The translations under genes and the position numbers were made by a program. From positions 434,624 through 498,623 of the forward strand of contig NZ_KB903250.1 of NCBI RefSeq assembly GCF_000379685.1: DNA of 64,000 nucleotides, read 5' to 3'. This stretch comes from Catelliglobosispora koreensis DSM 44566 (GTDB taxonomy: Bacteria; Actinomycetota; Actinomycetes; Mycobacteriales; Micromonosporaceae). Below are positions 50,433 through 59,606 of this stretch, in pieces. The notes below the pieces were generated by a model that was not told where the DNA came from, ran no database searches, and was given only the letters and a program-made list of their open reading frames with translations. Position 1 is the stretch's first letter; each line of letters starts with the position of its first letter.

Positions 50433-50983
50433 GACTCAGTGGGCCCCCACTCGCCGGGGGCGGGTACGCCCGGTGGGCGCATGGTGGCGCGCTTGGGCGC
50501 CTTCGGGTCGTGTGACTCCCCCGGCTCACGGGCACCAGGCCAGGCCTTGGCTACCCGGCTCGCCAGCACGAAACTCTTGCGCAGCGGATGCCCCTCGAAC
50601 TCCGGCGGCAGCAGGAGCGGGGCCAGTGGGCCGGGGAAACCAATGCCGAACATCTCGGCCGTTTCCCGCTCGTGCCACGTCGCTCCGGGATAGACGCCCG
50701 TCAGCGAGGGCAGGGAGGCCGCTTCGGGGCTCAGCTTGGTACGCAGGAGCACTCCATGCTTTTGCGCCGTGGACCAAACGTGCACGACGACGTAGTAGCC
50801 GTCGAGTTCGTCCACTGCGGACAGCCAGTCGAAGAAGTCGCATCCCAGCTCATCACGCGCCTTGAACGCGGCATCGAGCCAAGCGCCCGGCGGAACATCG
50901 ATCGTCACGCGCGCCCAGGCGCCCCCACCCGAGGTGCTCACCTCGGCACCCTCGATGAGATCCGCGAGTTCAGATGGCGTCAT
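50429..50983 (-). CDS. nuoC: Complex I-like subunit NuoC
   Basis: 184 residues with the 30-kDa subunit signature (WHERETAEMFGIGFPG and LLLPPEFEGHPLRKSF). NuoC normally binds NuoD and links it to the hydrophilic arm; no nuoD is found here. A Pro-rich tail of about 35 residues ends it. It is 21 nt after the DUF2252 gene. Confidence 0.92.
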   Translation of the reverse strand: MTPSELADLIEGAEVSTSGGGAWARVTIDVPPGAWLDAAFKARDELGCDFFDWLSAVDELDGYYVVVHVWSTAQKHGVLLRTKLSPEAASLPSLTGVYPGATWHERETAEMFGIGFPGPLAPLLLPPEFEGHPLRKSFVLASRVAKAWPGAREPGESHDPKAPKRATMRPPGVPAPGEWGPTES

Positions 50984-51004
50984 AGCGCCTGATCCTACGA
51001 CGGA

Positions 51005-52303
51005 TCACACACCGGGCAACTGTCCGTTGCGGAATAGGTCGACGAATAGCTGATGGTCTGTGCGCGCTTGAGCACCGTAGACATGGGCGAACTCGGCCAG
51101 GCAGGTCACGAAGCCGGCCTCATCACGCTCGATCTCGGCGACGATCGCCTCCTCGGTCGAGAAGTCCACCAGGTCATGACTGGACTCGTCGTCAGCGACC
51201 GAATGCATTCGGGCCACCGCCCGGCCCAGCTCGCGGACCACGGCGACCAATTCGTCGGGCTCGTTCACGTCAGCCCAGTCCAGATCGGCGGCGTAGGGCG
51301 AGACCTCGGCGACCACCTGACCGACGCCACCGAGCTCGGTATAGCCAAGCCACTGATCGGCCGCGGCCTGCAATGCCCGCTGCGACTCGGCGGTCCGGTG
51401 TCCCTGGTGCTGGAAGTAGCCCCGCACCTTGTCGTCGGTGATGTGCCGCGACACGGCCGGCACCTGCGCCTGCTTCATGTAAATGATGACGTCGTTTTCT
51501 AGCGCTTGCGTGTGGCCTTCAAGTAAGAGGTTGTACGAAGGGAGCCCGGCTGAGCCGATGCCAACGCCCTTGCGCAGCACGATGTCCTTGATCGTGTGCT
51601 CGACCTTGCGCGCGTGTGCGGGCAGCGTGGTCAGGTAGCCCAGGAAAGCCTCCTCAACCATGGCCCGGACCGGCGCGTCGATGATGAACACGCCATCGTT
51701 GTGCGCGAACCGCCGCTCATAGTTGTCGATCACTGTCTCCGCTTTGAGAAGATCAACGCGGGTGTTCAGCCGGGCTTGCTGCAGCACGCGATGCAGCGGT
51801 CCCGTGGTGGTCTGGATGGTCAGTGAGCCAATCGCGTCATCGCCACCGAGCGCGATCGCCCGCAGCTCGGCGAGGTAGGAATTCGCGAACCCGCTCACCA
51901 AGTAGCCGATCAGGTCGTCTGACAACGCCTTCGCGTATCCGATCAAGGCGATGCTCGCCGCGAACCGCTTGAGATCCCACATGAACGGCCCGACATAGGC
52001 CTCATCGAAGTCGTTCACGTTGAACACGAGAATGCCTTCGGCGTTCATGTAGGTGCCAAAGTTCTCCGCGTGCAGGTCGCCGTGGATCCAAACGCGGCTT
52101 GTCTTGTCGTTTAGGAACGAGCTATCGGCGTACCGGCTGGTCATGTCGGCATAAAACACACAAGCGCTTCCGCGATAGAACGCGAAAGCGCTTGAGGCCA
52201 TCTTGCGGAATTTCCGCCGAAAAGCTAACGGCTCGGCCAGCATTAGTGACCCGAATTCGGTCACTAATACCTCTAAGAGCTGCTCTGACCTGCTCGGACC
52301 CAT
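51005..52303 (-). CDS. DUF2252 kinase-like protein between nuoB and nuoC
   Basis: 432 residues. The pattern HGDLHAENFG (residues 74-83) and NVNDFDEAYVGPFMWDLKRF (about 95-114) matches the catalytic loop and metal-binding Asp of aminoglycoside-phosphotransferase-like kinases, as seen in DUF2252. SAFAFYRGSACVFYADM near the start is also DUF2252-typical. The substrate is unknown. It lies between nuoB (50 nt upstream) and nuoC (21 nt downstream) on the same strand, so it is expressed with them. Confidence 0.85.
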   Translation of the reverse strand: MGPSRSEQLLEVLVTEFGSLMLAEPLAFRRKFRKMASSAFAFYRGSACVFYADMTSRYADSSFLNDKTSRVWIHGDLHAENFGTYMNAEGILVFNVNDFDEAYVGPFMWDLKRFAASIALIGYAKALSDDLIGYLVSGFANSYLAELRAIALGGDDAIGSLTIQTTTGPLHRVLQQARLNTRVDLLKAETVIDNYERRFAHNDGVFIIDAPVRAMVEEAFLGYLTTLPAHARKVEHTIKDIVLRKGVGIGSAGLPSYNLLLEGHTQALENDVIIYMKQAQVPAVSRHITDDKVRGYFQHQGHRTAESQRALQAAADQWLGYTELGGVGQVVAEVSPYAADLDWADVNEPDELVAVVRELGRAVARMHSVADDESSHDLVDFSTEEAIVAEIERDEAGFVTCLAEFAHVYGAQARTDHQLFVDLFRNGQLPGV

Positions 52304-52353
52304 GCGGCGAGGTTAGCTCGCGGCCGCAACCCAGGCTATCGCCTGACGGCTTA

Positions 52354-52866
52354 TTAGCTAGGGCGTGCGACTACCGGGGCAGTTAGTGCCGCTGGGTCCG
52401 GCCGCGAAACGCCGCCGAAGCCGGAACTCTCACCCGCGATTTTCTCTTGCAGACGCAGGATGCCGTGCAGCAAGGCCTCTGGCCGGGGCGGGCAGCCGGG
52501 CACATAGACATCGACCGGGATGATCTGATCAACGCCCTTGGTCACCGAGTAGGAGTCCCAGTAGGGGCCACCGCAGTTGGAGCACGCACCGAACGAGATG
52601 ACATACTTAGGCTCGGGCATCTGGTCGTAGAGGCGCTTGACCGCCGGGGCCATCTTGTCGGTCACGGTGCCGGAAACGACCATGAGATCGGCCTGGCGCG
52701 GACCGTGCGCGAAGGGGATGACGCCCAGGCGCATGAAGTCGTGACGGCCCATGCTCGTCGCGATGAATTCGATCGCGCAGCAGGCCAGACCGAAGTTGAA
52801 GACCCACAGCGAGTAGCGACGTCCCCAGTTCAGCACGAACTTGATGGGGTCACCGAGCACCGACAT
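52354..52866 (-). CDS. nuoB: Complex I-like subunit NuoB
   Basis: 170 residues. The N2-cluster cysteines are all there (GLACCAIEF, then GACSNCGG, then VPGCPPRPE). NuoB carries the last Fe-S centre before quinone. The ATG at 52866 gives [15 protein letters not shown]; an upstream start inside the transporter gene is not used. It lies 10 nt after the transporter stop. Confidence 0.93.
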   Translation of the reverse strand: MSVLGDPIKFVLNWGRRYSLWVFNFGLACCAIEFIATSMGRHDFMRLGVIPFAHGPRQADLMVVSGTVTDKMAPAVKRLYDQMPEPKYVISFGACSNCGGPYWDSYSVTKGVDQIIPVDVYVPGCPPRPEALLHGILRLQEKIAGESSGFGGVSRPDPAALTAPVVARPS

Positions 52867-52876
52867 GAGTCGGACA

Positions 52877-54226
52877 CTACGCCATTTCGGCTTCCTCTTC
52901 GAGGTCATAGCCACGCAGCAGAATCAGAGCGATGCCAACGATGAATGCCGGCACGAGGGTGAAGCCCAGCAGCACGCCCGTCTCAGCCAGCCCCGACTGG
53001 GCCGGAAAGTCGCCGGTGATGGTGGGCACGTAGCCGAAGATGCCGAGCACGAAGCCGTAGATGCTGGGCCCGAGCGCGAGGCCGAGGGTCTCACCGGCTG
53101 TCCATACGCCGGTGAAGACGCCAGCCTGACGTTTGCCGGTGCGCTTGGTGTCGTAGGCGATGCAGTCCGGCAGCATCGACAGGCCGAACAGCTGCTGGCC
53201 GGCGTAGCCGAACCCAATGACGAAGATGATGACGTAAACCAGGAAGTGCGGCAGCAGTGGCGCGGCGGTCAGTGCGAAGGTCGCCGCGGTCAGCGTGATG
53301 GAGGCGAAGACGTAGCCGCGCAGTTTGCCGACCCGCTCCCCGAGCCGCCGCCAGATCGGTGTCGTGAACAAGGCGGGGGCGACGACGATGACGAACAGCA
53401 GCACGTTGGCGGCTGAAGAGTGCATGACGTAGGCCGCGAAGTACCTGACACCGGCGAGCATGCAGGCCACGCCGGTCGCCTGGGCCACGAAGCACGCGAC
53501 GAGCAACCGGAACGGACGGTTTGACGCGGCGACCTTCAGTTGCGCTCGCAGGGACGGTTCGCTGGCCGAGATGACGCCGATGGGTGCTCTTGCCGTGCCG
53601 AAGAAGACCGCCAGGGTACCGGTAATCATGATGGCCCCGACGAAAAGTGCCATCCAGCGATGCCCCGAAATGCCACCTCCGGTAGCGTCCAAAATGTACG
53701 GTGCACCGGCGCCTGAGATGAGGATAGAAGTAGCCAAAAGGGCCACTCGCCACGTCATCATGCGGGTTCGTTCGAGGTAAGAATCCGTCATTTCGGCTGG
53801 CATCGCCACATACGGCACTTGGAAGAAGGCAAAGGCCGTTGCCGTCAAAAGGAACATCACGGCGACATAGATGTCGGCCGGGCCGCTCACCCCAAAGGGG
53901 GCGGCGAACATCCCGATAAATAGCAAAGTGACGGCTATCCCAGCAAAAATGAGATACGGCCGGCGTGCACCCCACCGGGTTTGCGTGCGGTCGGAAATCC
54001 TGCCAACGACGGGGTTGAGGATGACGTCCCAGACCTTGGGGACAAACACCAGGAGACCGGCAGCACCCGCGGCCACTCCCATGGTGTTAGTCAGGTAGGG
54101 CAGCAAAAGCAGCCCTGGCACGGTTCCGAACGAACCGGTGACCAGGGACCCCAGCGAGTATCCGACCCGCACACGGGTGGGAAGCAAAGTCACCGGAGCG
54201 GCGCTCGCTTCCACACTGGATGTCAT
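52877..54226 (-). CDS. GPH-family (MelB-like) transporter
   Basis: About 449 residues with 12 membrane segments. [29 protein letters not shown] is the cation-symporter signature of the glycoside-pentoside-hexuronide family. The substrate is unknown. The ATG at 54226 (MTSSVEASA) is chosen; the longer frame overlaps the divergent gene. It is the first gene of the minus-strand nuo transcript, with 28 nt to the divergent gamma-glutamyltransferase start. Confidence 0.85.
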   Translation of the reverse strand: MTSSVEASAAPVTLLPTRVRVGYSLGSLVTGSFGTVPGLLLLPYLTNTMGVAAGAAGLLVFVPKVWDVILNPVVGRISDRTQTRWGARRPYLIFAGIAVTLLFIGMFAAPFGVSGPADIYVAVMFLLTATAFAFFQVPYVAMPAEMTDSYLERTRMMTWRVALLATSILISGAGAPYILDATGGGISGHRWMALFVGAIMITGTLAVFFGTARAPIGVISASEPSLRAQLKVAASNRPFRLLVACFVAQATGVACMLAGVRYFAAYVMHSSAANVLLFVIVVAPALFTTPIWRRLGERVGKLRGYVFASITLTAATFALTAAPLLPHFLVYVIIFVIGFGYAGQQLFGLSMLPDCIAYDTKRTGKRQAGVFTGVWTAGETLGLALGPSIYGFVLGIFGYVPTITGDFPAQSGLAETGVLLGFTLVPAFIVGIALILLRGYDLEEEAEMA

Positions 54227-54254
54227 GAGCGCGGATGTTACGGGAGGTTGGTAA

Positions 54255-55655
54255 ATGGTGGTGCCACCCGGTGTAGCCGCGGGCCATCCGGCCACCGTCG
54301 AGGTAGGCATTCGGGTACTCCGCATGGGCGGATCGGCCGCCGATGCCGGAGTGGCCGCGGCCCTGGCGGCATGCGTCTGCGAGAGCATCCTGACCGGCCT
54401 TGGCGGCGGTGGCTTCGCGACCTATTTCGACGCTGCCACAAGGGAAGTGACCTGCCTGGACTTCTTCTGCGCGGCTCCCGGAACCGACGGCGACGTCAAG
54501 TCTGGGCCGATGAAACCGATCAACGTCCGGTTTGGAGAGGTCTACATTCCTTACGGCATCGGCGGTGCGAGTGTGGCGGTGCCGGGCGTCGCGGCGGGCT
54601 GTGGCGAAATTCACTCGCGCTGGGGACGGCTGCCGTGGGCTGACGTTCTTGAGCCGGTCATTGGCATGGCCAGTCATGGCGTGCCGATGACTGAAGCGCA
54701 CGCGACGATTCTTCCCTGGCTGGCCGAAGCGATGCTGCCCGATCAGGGCATGGTCGCCTACTCCCCCGGCGGCAACCTCCTGAGCAAAGGGGACCGGCTT
54801 TTCCACCCGGGCCTGGCTGACGCGCTTAGCGCGCTGGCCGAGGAGGGTCCGCAAGTGATGTATACCGGCAAACTGGGCGAACTGCTGGTGGATCTCGTTC
54901 GCGGTGACGGCGGCGCGATCGGGCCGAAGGACCTCGCGAGCTACCGCGTGCTGCAGATTCCCGTGCACACGGCCCGGCTGGGTGGGTACACGATTTTCGG
55001 CCGCGAAGACCTCAACGAGGCCATCGCCACAATCGCCTCCCTGCCGCCGCATCTGTCCACGATGGACAGCGCCGAGGCCGCCGTCGCGCTGGCACGTGTG
55101 CTGGGCCCGAGTGCGCACGAGGGTTATGGCGACACCACCAACATCACGGTCGTCGACGGCGACGGAAACGCGTGCGTCATCACGACCACGCTCGGCATGG
55201 GTGCCGGGCTGTGGCTACCCGGCTATGGCATGCATCTGAACTCCATGCTCGGCGAGCTCGACCTGATCATCGGGGAGCTGGCTCCGGGCGACCGGATCGG
55301 CTCGATGATGTGCCCGATGGTGGCGCTTGATGGCGAGGGCAACTTGCGTCTTGCCGCCGGCTCGGCCGGGGCTGCGCGGATTCGGTCGGCTTTGATGAGT
55401 ACCCTCCTCAGCTCTTTGATCAACGAGACGACCGTGAGTGAGGCGGTCAGAGCGCCCAGAATGCATGCCTCAGAAGGGTTTTTGCACTTGGAGCCGGGCT
55501 ACCCGCCGGAGATCGCCGAGGCGTTGCGCACCGCGGGTTTCCGCGTGAATCAGTGGACGGAAAAGAGCCACTACTTCGGCGGCGTCTCCGCTATCGGCGT
55601 TTCGGGTGCCGCGGGCGATCCTCGCCGGGATGGTGCGGCGGCGTTACTAGTCTAG
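54255..55655 (+). CDS. Gamma-glutamyltransferase-like Ntn hydrolase
   Basis: 466 residues; GGGAGG lies 7 nt before the ATG. AAGHPATVEVGIRVLRMGGSAADAGVAA at the start and DTTNITVVDGDGN at about 293 are GGT-family; T294 is the probable autocatalytic nucleophile. The arginine that binds the glutamate carboxylate in E. coli GGT (DFREx) is missing (LDFFCAAPG), and the paired serines read GS. The true substrate may therefore not be a gamma-glutamyl compound. No signal peptide. Shorter than E. coli GGT. Confidence 0.85.
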   Translation: MVVPPGVAAGHPATVEVGIRVLRMGGSAADAGVAAALAACVCESILTGLGGGGFATYFDAATREVTCLDFFCAAPGTDGDVKSGPMKPINVRFGEVYIPYGIGGASVAVPGVAAGCGEIHSRWGRLPWADVLEPVIGMASHGVPMTEAHATILPWLAEAMLPDQGMVAYSPGGNLLSKGDRLFHPGLADALSALAEEGPQVMYTGKLGELLVDLVRGDGGAIGPKDLASYRVLQIPVHTARLGGYTIFGREDLNEAIATIASLPPHLSTMDSAEAAVALARVLGPSAHEGYGDTTNITVVDGDGNACVITTTLGMGAGLWLPGYGMHLNSMLGELDLIIGELAPGDRIGSMMCPMVALDGEGNLRLAAGSAGAARIRSALMSTLLSSLINETTVSEAVRAPRMHASEGFLHLEPGYPPEIAEALRTAGFRVNQWTEKSHYFGGVSAIGVSGAAGDPRRDGAAALLV

Positions 55656-55666
55656 AGTTTGCGTGC

Positions 55667-56680
55667 ATGGGCATCGATGCCGAGCTGGACGCCAAGGAGC
55701 AGCTCGTCCGTGCCTGGATGCTGCTCGCCGACGGCAAGAGTGCCGCGGCGGCCCGAATCTTCACCACGCTGCCCGACATGTTCTGGGCCCGCTTCGGATT
55801 GGCTGAGCTGCAAGAGCTGCCGGCCGAGGGCGCACGCGGGTTCGCCGAGGCCGAGCTGCTGCTCACCGACGAGCCCGTCACCAGCAGGGCGCCTGCGATC
55901 GCTCGCCGTGCCAGCTGCGTGGCGGCCTCAGGCGAGCCGGAGTATGGCGGCTACATGTGCGACGACGCGCTGTCTAAAGTGGACGATGAGATCGCGATCC
56001 TGTGGCTGACATGCGCTGGAGCCCAAGTCTGGCCGCGCCGACGTCGCGTTGCCGGAGCCCGGCAGGCGCTCAGCATCGCTGGGGCGCTTGACTTTCGCAA
56101 AGCCGCCGACACCTATCACCAGCTGGCGGCGACGTTACGCCGGTCCGGTCACCTGATCGAAGCAGGCGGGGCGCTCGATCGCGCGGTCGAGTTGCTCGCC
56201 CGCACCCGGCTGCACTCAGGTCTGGCGACCTGCCATCTCATTCGCGCCGAGGAGCTGGCCGGGCACGGCGCGATCGCCGAAGCCATCGACCACGCCCAGC
56301 GCGCCCGGGTGCTTTCCTCACACGACCAGCTCGCTGGGCTTTGCCTGCTGGCCGATTTGCACAGGCGGGTCAAGCGATTCGATGCCGCGAATCACTATGC
56401 GCAGCAAGCACTTGTGCTCGCTTTCACCCCGAGCCAGCTGGGACTGGTCCGCCGCGTCCTGGCACTGATCGCTGGCGATTCCGCACCGGAAACCGCGGAG
56501 CAGCTCTTCCGCGACAGCGCCGCGGCGTTCGCCCGGTCGAGTGACGCGCTGGAGATGGCGGAAACCCTTCGGCTGCTTGGCTTGCACCTGTCCGCTCAGG
56601 GGCGCCTGGCCGAAGCGGTGAGCTGCTTCGACCAGGCCTGCGCGACGGTGCTGGCACCGCGTCCGGTCACTGCCGGATAA
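55667..56680 (+). CDS. TPR-repeat protein
   Basis: 337 residues, mostly helix pairs, with TPR-like units from about residue 150 on (AAGALDRAVELLARTRLHSGLATCHLI, AEAIDHAQRARVL, AANHYAQQALVLA). No enzyme motif seen. It follows the GGT-like gene by 11 nt on the same strand, probably cotranscribed. The start ATG lacks a good ribosome binding site; coupling is likely. The end overlaps the converging gene by 14 nt. Confidence 0.7.
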   Translation: MGIDAELDAKEQLVRAWMLLADGKSAAAARIFTTLPDMFWARFGLAELQELPAEGARGFAEAELLLTDEPVTSRAPAIARRASCVAASGEPEYGGYMCDDALSKVDDEIAILWLTCAGAQVWPRRRRVAGARQALSIAGALDFRKAADTYHQLAATLRRSGHLIEAGGALDRAVELLARTRLHSGLATCHLIRAEELAGHGAIAEAIDHAQRARVLSSHDQLAGLCLLADLHRRVKRFDAANHYAQQALVLAFTPSQLGLVRRVLALIAGDSAPETAEQLFRDSAAAFARSSDALEMAETLRLLGLHLSAQGRLAEAVSCFDQACATVLAPRPVTAG

Positions 56681-57716
56681 CCAGCACCGGGAGATTTCCC
56701 TTAGTGAAGGCGCCCGCGAGAGTGATCACTTCCGTGATCGTGCCGTCGAGCTTCATCACGAGCAGCTCGCGCCCGCGTTCCGGGGTCGACCGGATCACCA
56801 GGAGCGTCTCGTCGTTGGCGAACCACGCGCGCCCCGGCAGCTGTTGCGTCATCTGCCGCAGCTCGAGGTCGATGAGCTGCGACCCCCGTTCCGTTTCCGA
56901 CAAGGCATAGCGGCCGTTGGGCGACCACGATCCTGGGCCACTAACGTTGACCTGCAAGGGCAAATTGCGGGTCGCCTTACCCGTCACCGCGTCGAATAGG
57001 AACGTGCTGCCCCGGCCGGTGAAATTGCCATCGGCATCCGTGAAGTCTTCGGCCTGACGGACAACAACTTCATTTCCCCGTGGGTACCAGGAAAAAGTGC
57101 ACGGCCCGCAGAAAGACGCCGGAATGCTGACGGGCAAATGCGACTGCACCTGACCGGTTTCAGCGTCGATGGTCGCGAAGCCCTTCTGTCCCTCCACATT
57201 GGACAGTGTCGTGAGCACGATGTCGGACACCGGTGACCACTGGAAGGCTTCGGCGCCCGCAAGCGCGACGTTGTGCACTTCCTTGCCATCGCGCAGGATG
57301 CTCAGCCGGAAGCCGTCAGAGCCAGCCGTCGCCCGCATCACGAACCGTCCGGTGGGCGACACGCTGTCACCGCCGTCTGCTCTGAGCACCCGCAGATCCG
57401 GTTGCGGAAACTCCTGCACAGCCGGGCCGGGCACGAGTGCCCAGCCAGCCAGAATCCGCGCCCCCGGTTCACTGAGCGTCCTGACCGGACTCGGCACCCC
57501 GGCGGCGATGTTGGTCGGGGCGCTCGCCGGCCTTCCCTGATAAAGCACCGTCGCGCCAGCGGCGGCCAGTAAGACGACCGCCGCGGCGGCGATCAGCCGC
57601 TGGCGCCGGCGGATCCGCCTGCCCCGGGCGATCGCGGTGGCAGCTATCCCGTCCATACCCCGCACCCCGGTTGTCATCGCTTCTATGGCTTCACGCAGCA
57701 AAGCTTCCTGACTCAT
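56667..57716 (-). CDS. Membrane-anchored propeller-like protein, sigma partner candidate
   Basis: 349 residues. Residues 1-40 are cytoplasmic, with a basic stretch RGRRIRRRQR at the end, then one membrane helix (about 42-62), then about 285 residues outside with strand-rich WD/beta-propeller-like repeats (FSWYPRGNEVVVR; GSWSPNGRYALSE). The ATG at 57716 is served by AAGGGAG of the preceding repeat element. It follows the sigma factor gene, so it may be a membrane partner or anti-sigma-like sensor; no anti-sigma zinc motif is seen. Confidence 0.7.
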   Translation of the reverse strand: MSQEALLREAIEAMTTGVRGMDGIAATAIARGRRIRRRQRLIAAAAVVLLAAAGATVLYQGRPASAPTNIAAGVPSPVRTLSEPGARILAGWALVPGPAVQEFPQPDLRVLRADGGDSVSPTGRFVMRATAGSDGFRLSILRDGKEVHNVALAGAEAFQWSPVSDIVLTTLSNVEGQKGFATIDAETGQVQSHLPVSIPASFCGPCTFSWYPRGNEVVVRQAEDFTDADGNFTGRGSTFLFDAVTGKATRNLPLQVNVSGPGSWSPNGRYALSETERGSQLIDLELRQMTQQLPGRAWFANDETLLVIRSTPERGRELLVMKLDGTITEVITLAGAFTKGNLPVLVIRQ

Positions 57717-57726
57717 GTCGCCGACT

Positions 57727-57799
57727 CCCTTCGGTCGCCGGCGCCACGAGGCACTCGCCACCCTGTAATCCCGATTCGCTCGGGCAAGCCCTCGCTCAT
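57727..57799 (-). repeat. Gene-junction element, copy B (sigma-propeller)
   Basis: On the minus strand it starts with ATGAGCGAGGG, including the sigma factor's TGA stop, carries CCCGA-GCGAA-TCGGG, CAGGGTG and GCGACCGAAGGGAG, and ends 10 nt before the next ATG. About 80% identical by eye to copy A. Confidence 0.8.
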
Positions 57800-58323
57800 G
57801 CCTTTACCACCTCGCTCGGCTGGTCTTGCGCCGCGGCGAACTCGGGCACGAGTTCTCTGAGCCGGGCCAGTCCGCGAGAGGCGAGACTCGCGACCGTCCC
57901 TTTTGGAGAGCCGAGAATGGCGGCCGTTTCCTCTACCGACAGATCCTCGAAGTAACGCAAGACCAAAACGGCCCGCTGCCTGGCCGGCAAGGTGAGCAAA
58001 GCGTCCCGCAGCAACATCTGCACCGGCACGCGTTCGGCGCCCGCGTCGGGCGCGTGTTCCGGGAGCTCGGAGAAGCTCAGTTCCTTGAGCTTGCGCAACC
58101 GCCGCCAGCTGGAGACGAAGTCGTGGTACATGATGCGGCGGGCATAGCCTTCGGCGGAGCCGTCGATGCGCCGCCAGTTCAGGTAGGTCTTCGTCAAGGC
58201 GGTCTGCAGCAAATCCTCGGCCGCGTGCTGACTGCCCGTCAGGCTGTAGGCCGCTTTCATCAACGCGTGTGACCGCTCTTCCACAAACGCGGTGAATTCC
58301 GCGGCCACGGCTTTGTCACCCAT
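57796..58323 (-). CDS. SigE-family RNA polymerase sigma factor
   Basis: 175 residues from the ATG at 58323, with GGAGG 5 nt upstream. Region 2 spans about 5-85 (AAEDLLQTALTKTYLNWRRI) and region 4 about 105-165 (LTLPARQRAVLVLRYFEDLSVEETAAILGSPKGTVAS, a clear HTH). Short two-domain ECF type. The longer upstream frame is rejected. Its partner gene follows after the junction element. Confidence 0.92.
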   Translation of the reverse strand: MGDKAVAAEFTAFVEERSHALMKAAYSLTGSQHAAEDLLQTALTKTYLNWRRIDGSAEGYARRIMYHDFVSSWRRLRKLKELSFSELPEHAPDAGAERVPVQMLLRDALLTLPARQRAVLVLRYFEDLSVEETAAILGSPKGTVASLASRGLARLRELVPEFAAAQDQPSEVVKA

Positions 58324-58388
58324 GCTCACCTCCTCTAGCCGTAGAAGACGCAGATTGTCGCGCTTTGTTTGCGGCCAGGAGGTCACGA

Positions 58389-59599
58389 TTAGGTCAGGAT
58401 GAGGCCTCGGTTGTAAACCTCGCATGCTTCGGCCAGCCGTCCCTGCCGCACCAGCAGGCGCGCCCACTCACGACAGGTCTCGATGAGATCCGAACGGCCG
58501 CCTTGCGCTTCGAAGAGCGCGGCAGACCGGCCAAACCGCAGCTCGGCTTCGCCCGGGTCGCCGCACTCGGCAGCGGCCTGAGCCGCGATGCGGTTGAGGT
58601 AGGCCGTCGTCCACGGATCGATCTCGGCGATCGTGCGGGCAAGCTGCCGGGCCTGGGCAGCATTCCCTTGGCGCAGTTGAGCTTCGGCCAAACCCGCGAC
58701 CGCGCGGGCGGCATAGCTCGGCGCGCCACAGCTCTCGAAGATCTTCACGGCTTCAGCGAATTCGTCGGCGGCCTCTGCCAGACGGTCCGCGTCCATCAGC
58801 GCCGCGCCGGAGGCGAGCCGGCACAACCCGACATCACCGGCCACGTTGAGCTGTTCACTCAGGCGCATCGCCTTGTCGGCATAGGACAGTGCCTCGGCGA
58901 ACCGGTGCTGCTCGATGAACATGTGCGTCACGGCCCGGTAGAGATAAGCCAGCAGGGCGGGATCGTTTATCCGTGGTGCCAGCGACAACGCCTGTTTGCT
59001 GACGCGCGACACTCGCTCAAAGGCCCCGAGCTGGGCATAGGGCATGATCAACGCGGAGAGCAGCCGCGCGTGGATCCGGTCATCGCGGCCCGCTGAGCCG
59101 AGCGCCCCCTCCCCAGACTGACCGCCTGACCCGGCTCGCCCGACAACGCCAAACTGGTCACCCGGCGCGCCAGTGCTTCCGCCCGCGCCAAGTCATCCGA
59201 CGCGACTGCCTCAGCGGCCTCGAAACTCTCGGCCGCGAACAGGTAGTGACCCTTTTGAATGGCCGCCTCACCTTGGCCGCAAAGCGCCGCGTAACGCAGC
59301 TCGGGAAGGGCGAACAGGGCCGCCTGCGAAGCGACCGTCGCATAATCGGCCAGCGCCCGTTCCACATCGGCGCTCGCCATCCGTTTGCGGGCCTGCAAGA
59401 GCAGAGTCGTCAGCCGCGCGGGCAAGCCCAGCCGCTGGGCGAAAACACGCAGCGCCTGCGGATCGGGCACGATGCGGCCCAGCTCGATCTGGGACAGGTA
59501 GGACCGCGGGTAGTCAGGCTCGGCCACCTGTTGCTGGCTCAGCCCAGCCTCGCGCCGCACCTGACGCAGCCGCTCCCCAATGTTCAAAGACGTGCTCAT
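58389..59599 (-). pseudogene. XRE-family HTH-TPR regulator with one frameshift
   Basis: From the ATG at 59599 the first part reads MSTSLNIGERLRQVRREAGLSQQQV, an XRE HTH, then TPR-like helices. Near 59105-59114 (CCCCCTCCCC on the plus strand) the frame shifts: frame 1 ends soon in GRSAQRAAMTGSTRGCSPR, while another frame continues ALGSAGRDDRIHARLLSAL and more TPR units to 58389. One added base would give one protein of about 403 residues. Either a sequencing error in a homopolymer or a real disruption. AAGGAAG from junction element copy C is its ribosome binding site. Confidence 0.8.
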
Positions 59600-59606
59600 G
59601 TCAGCT

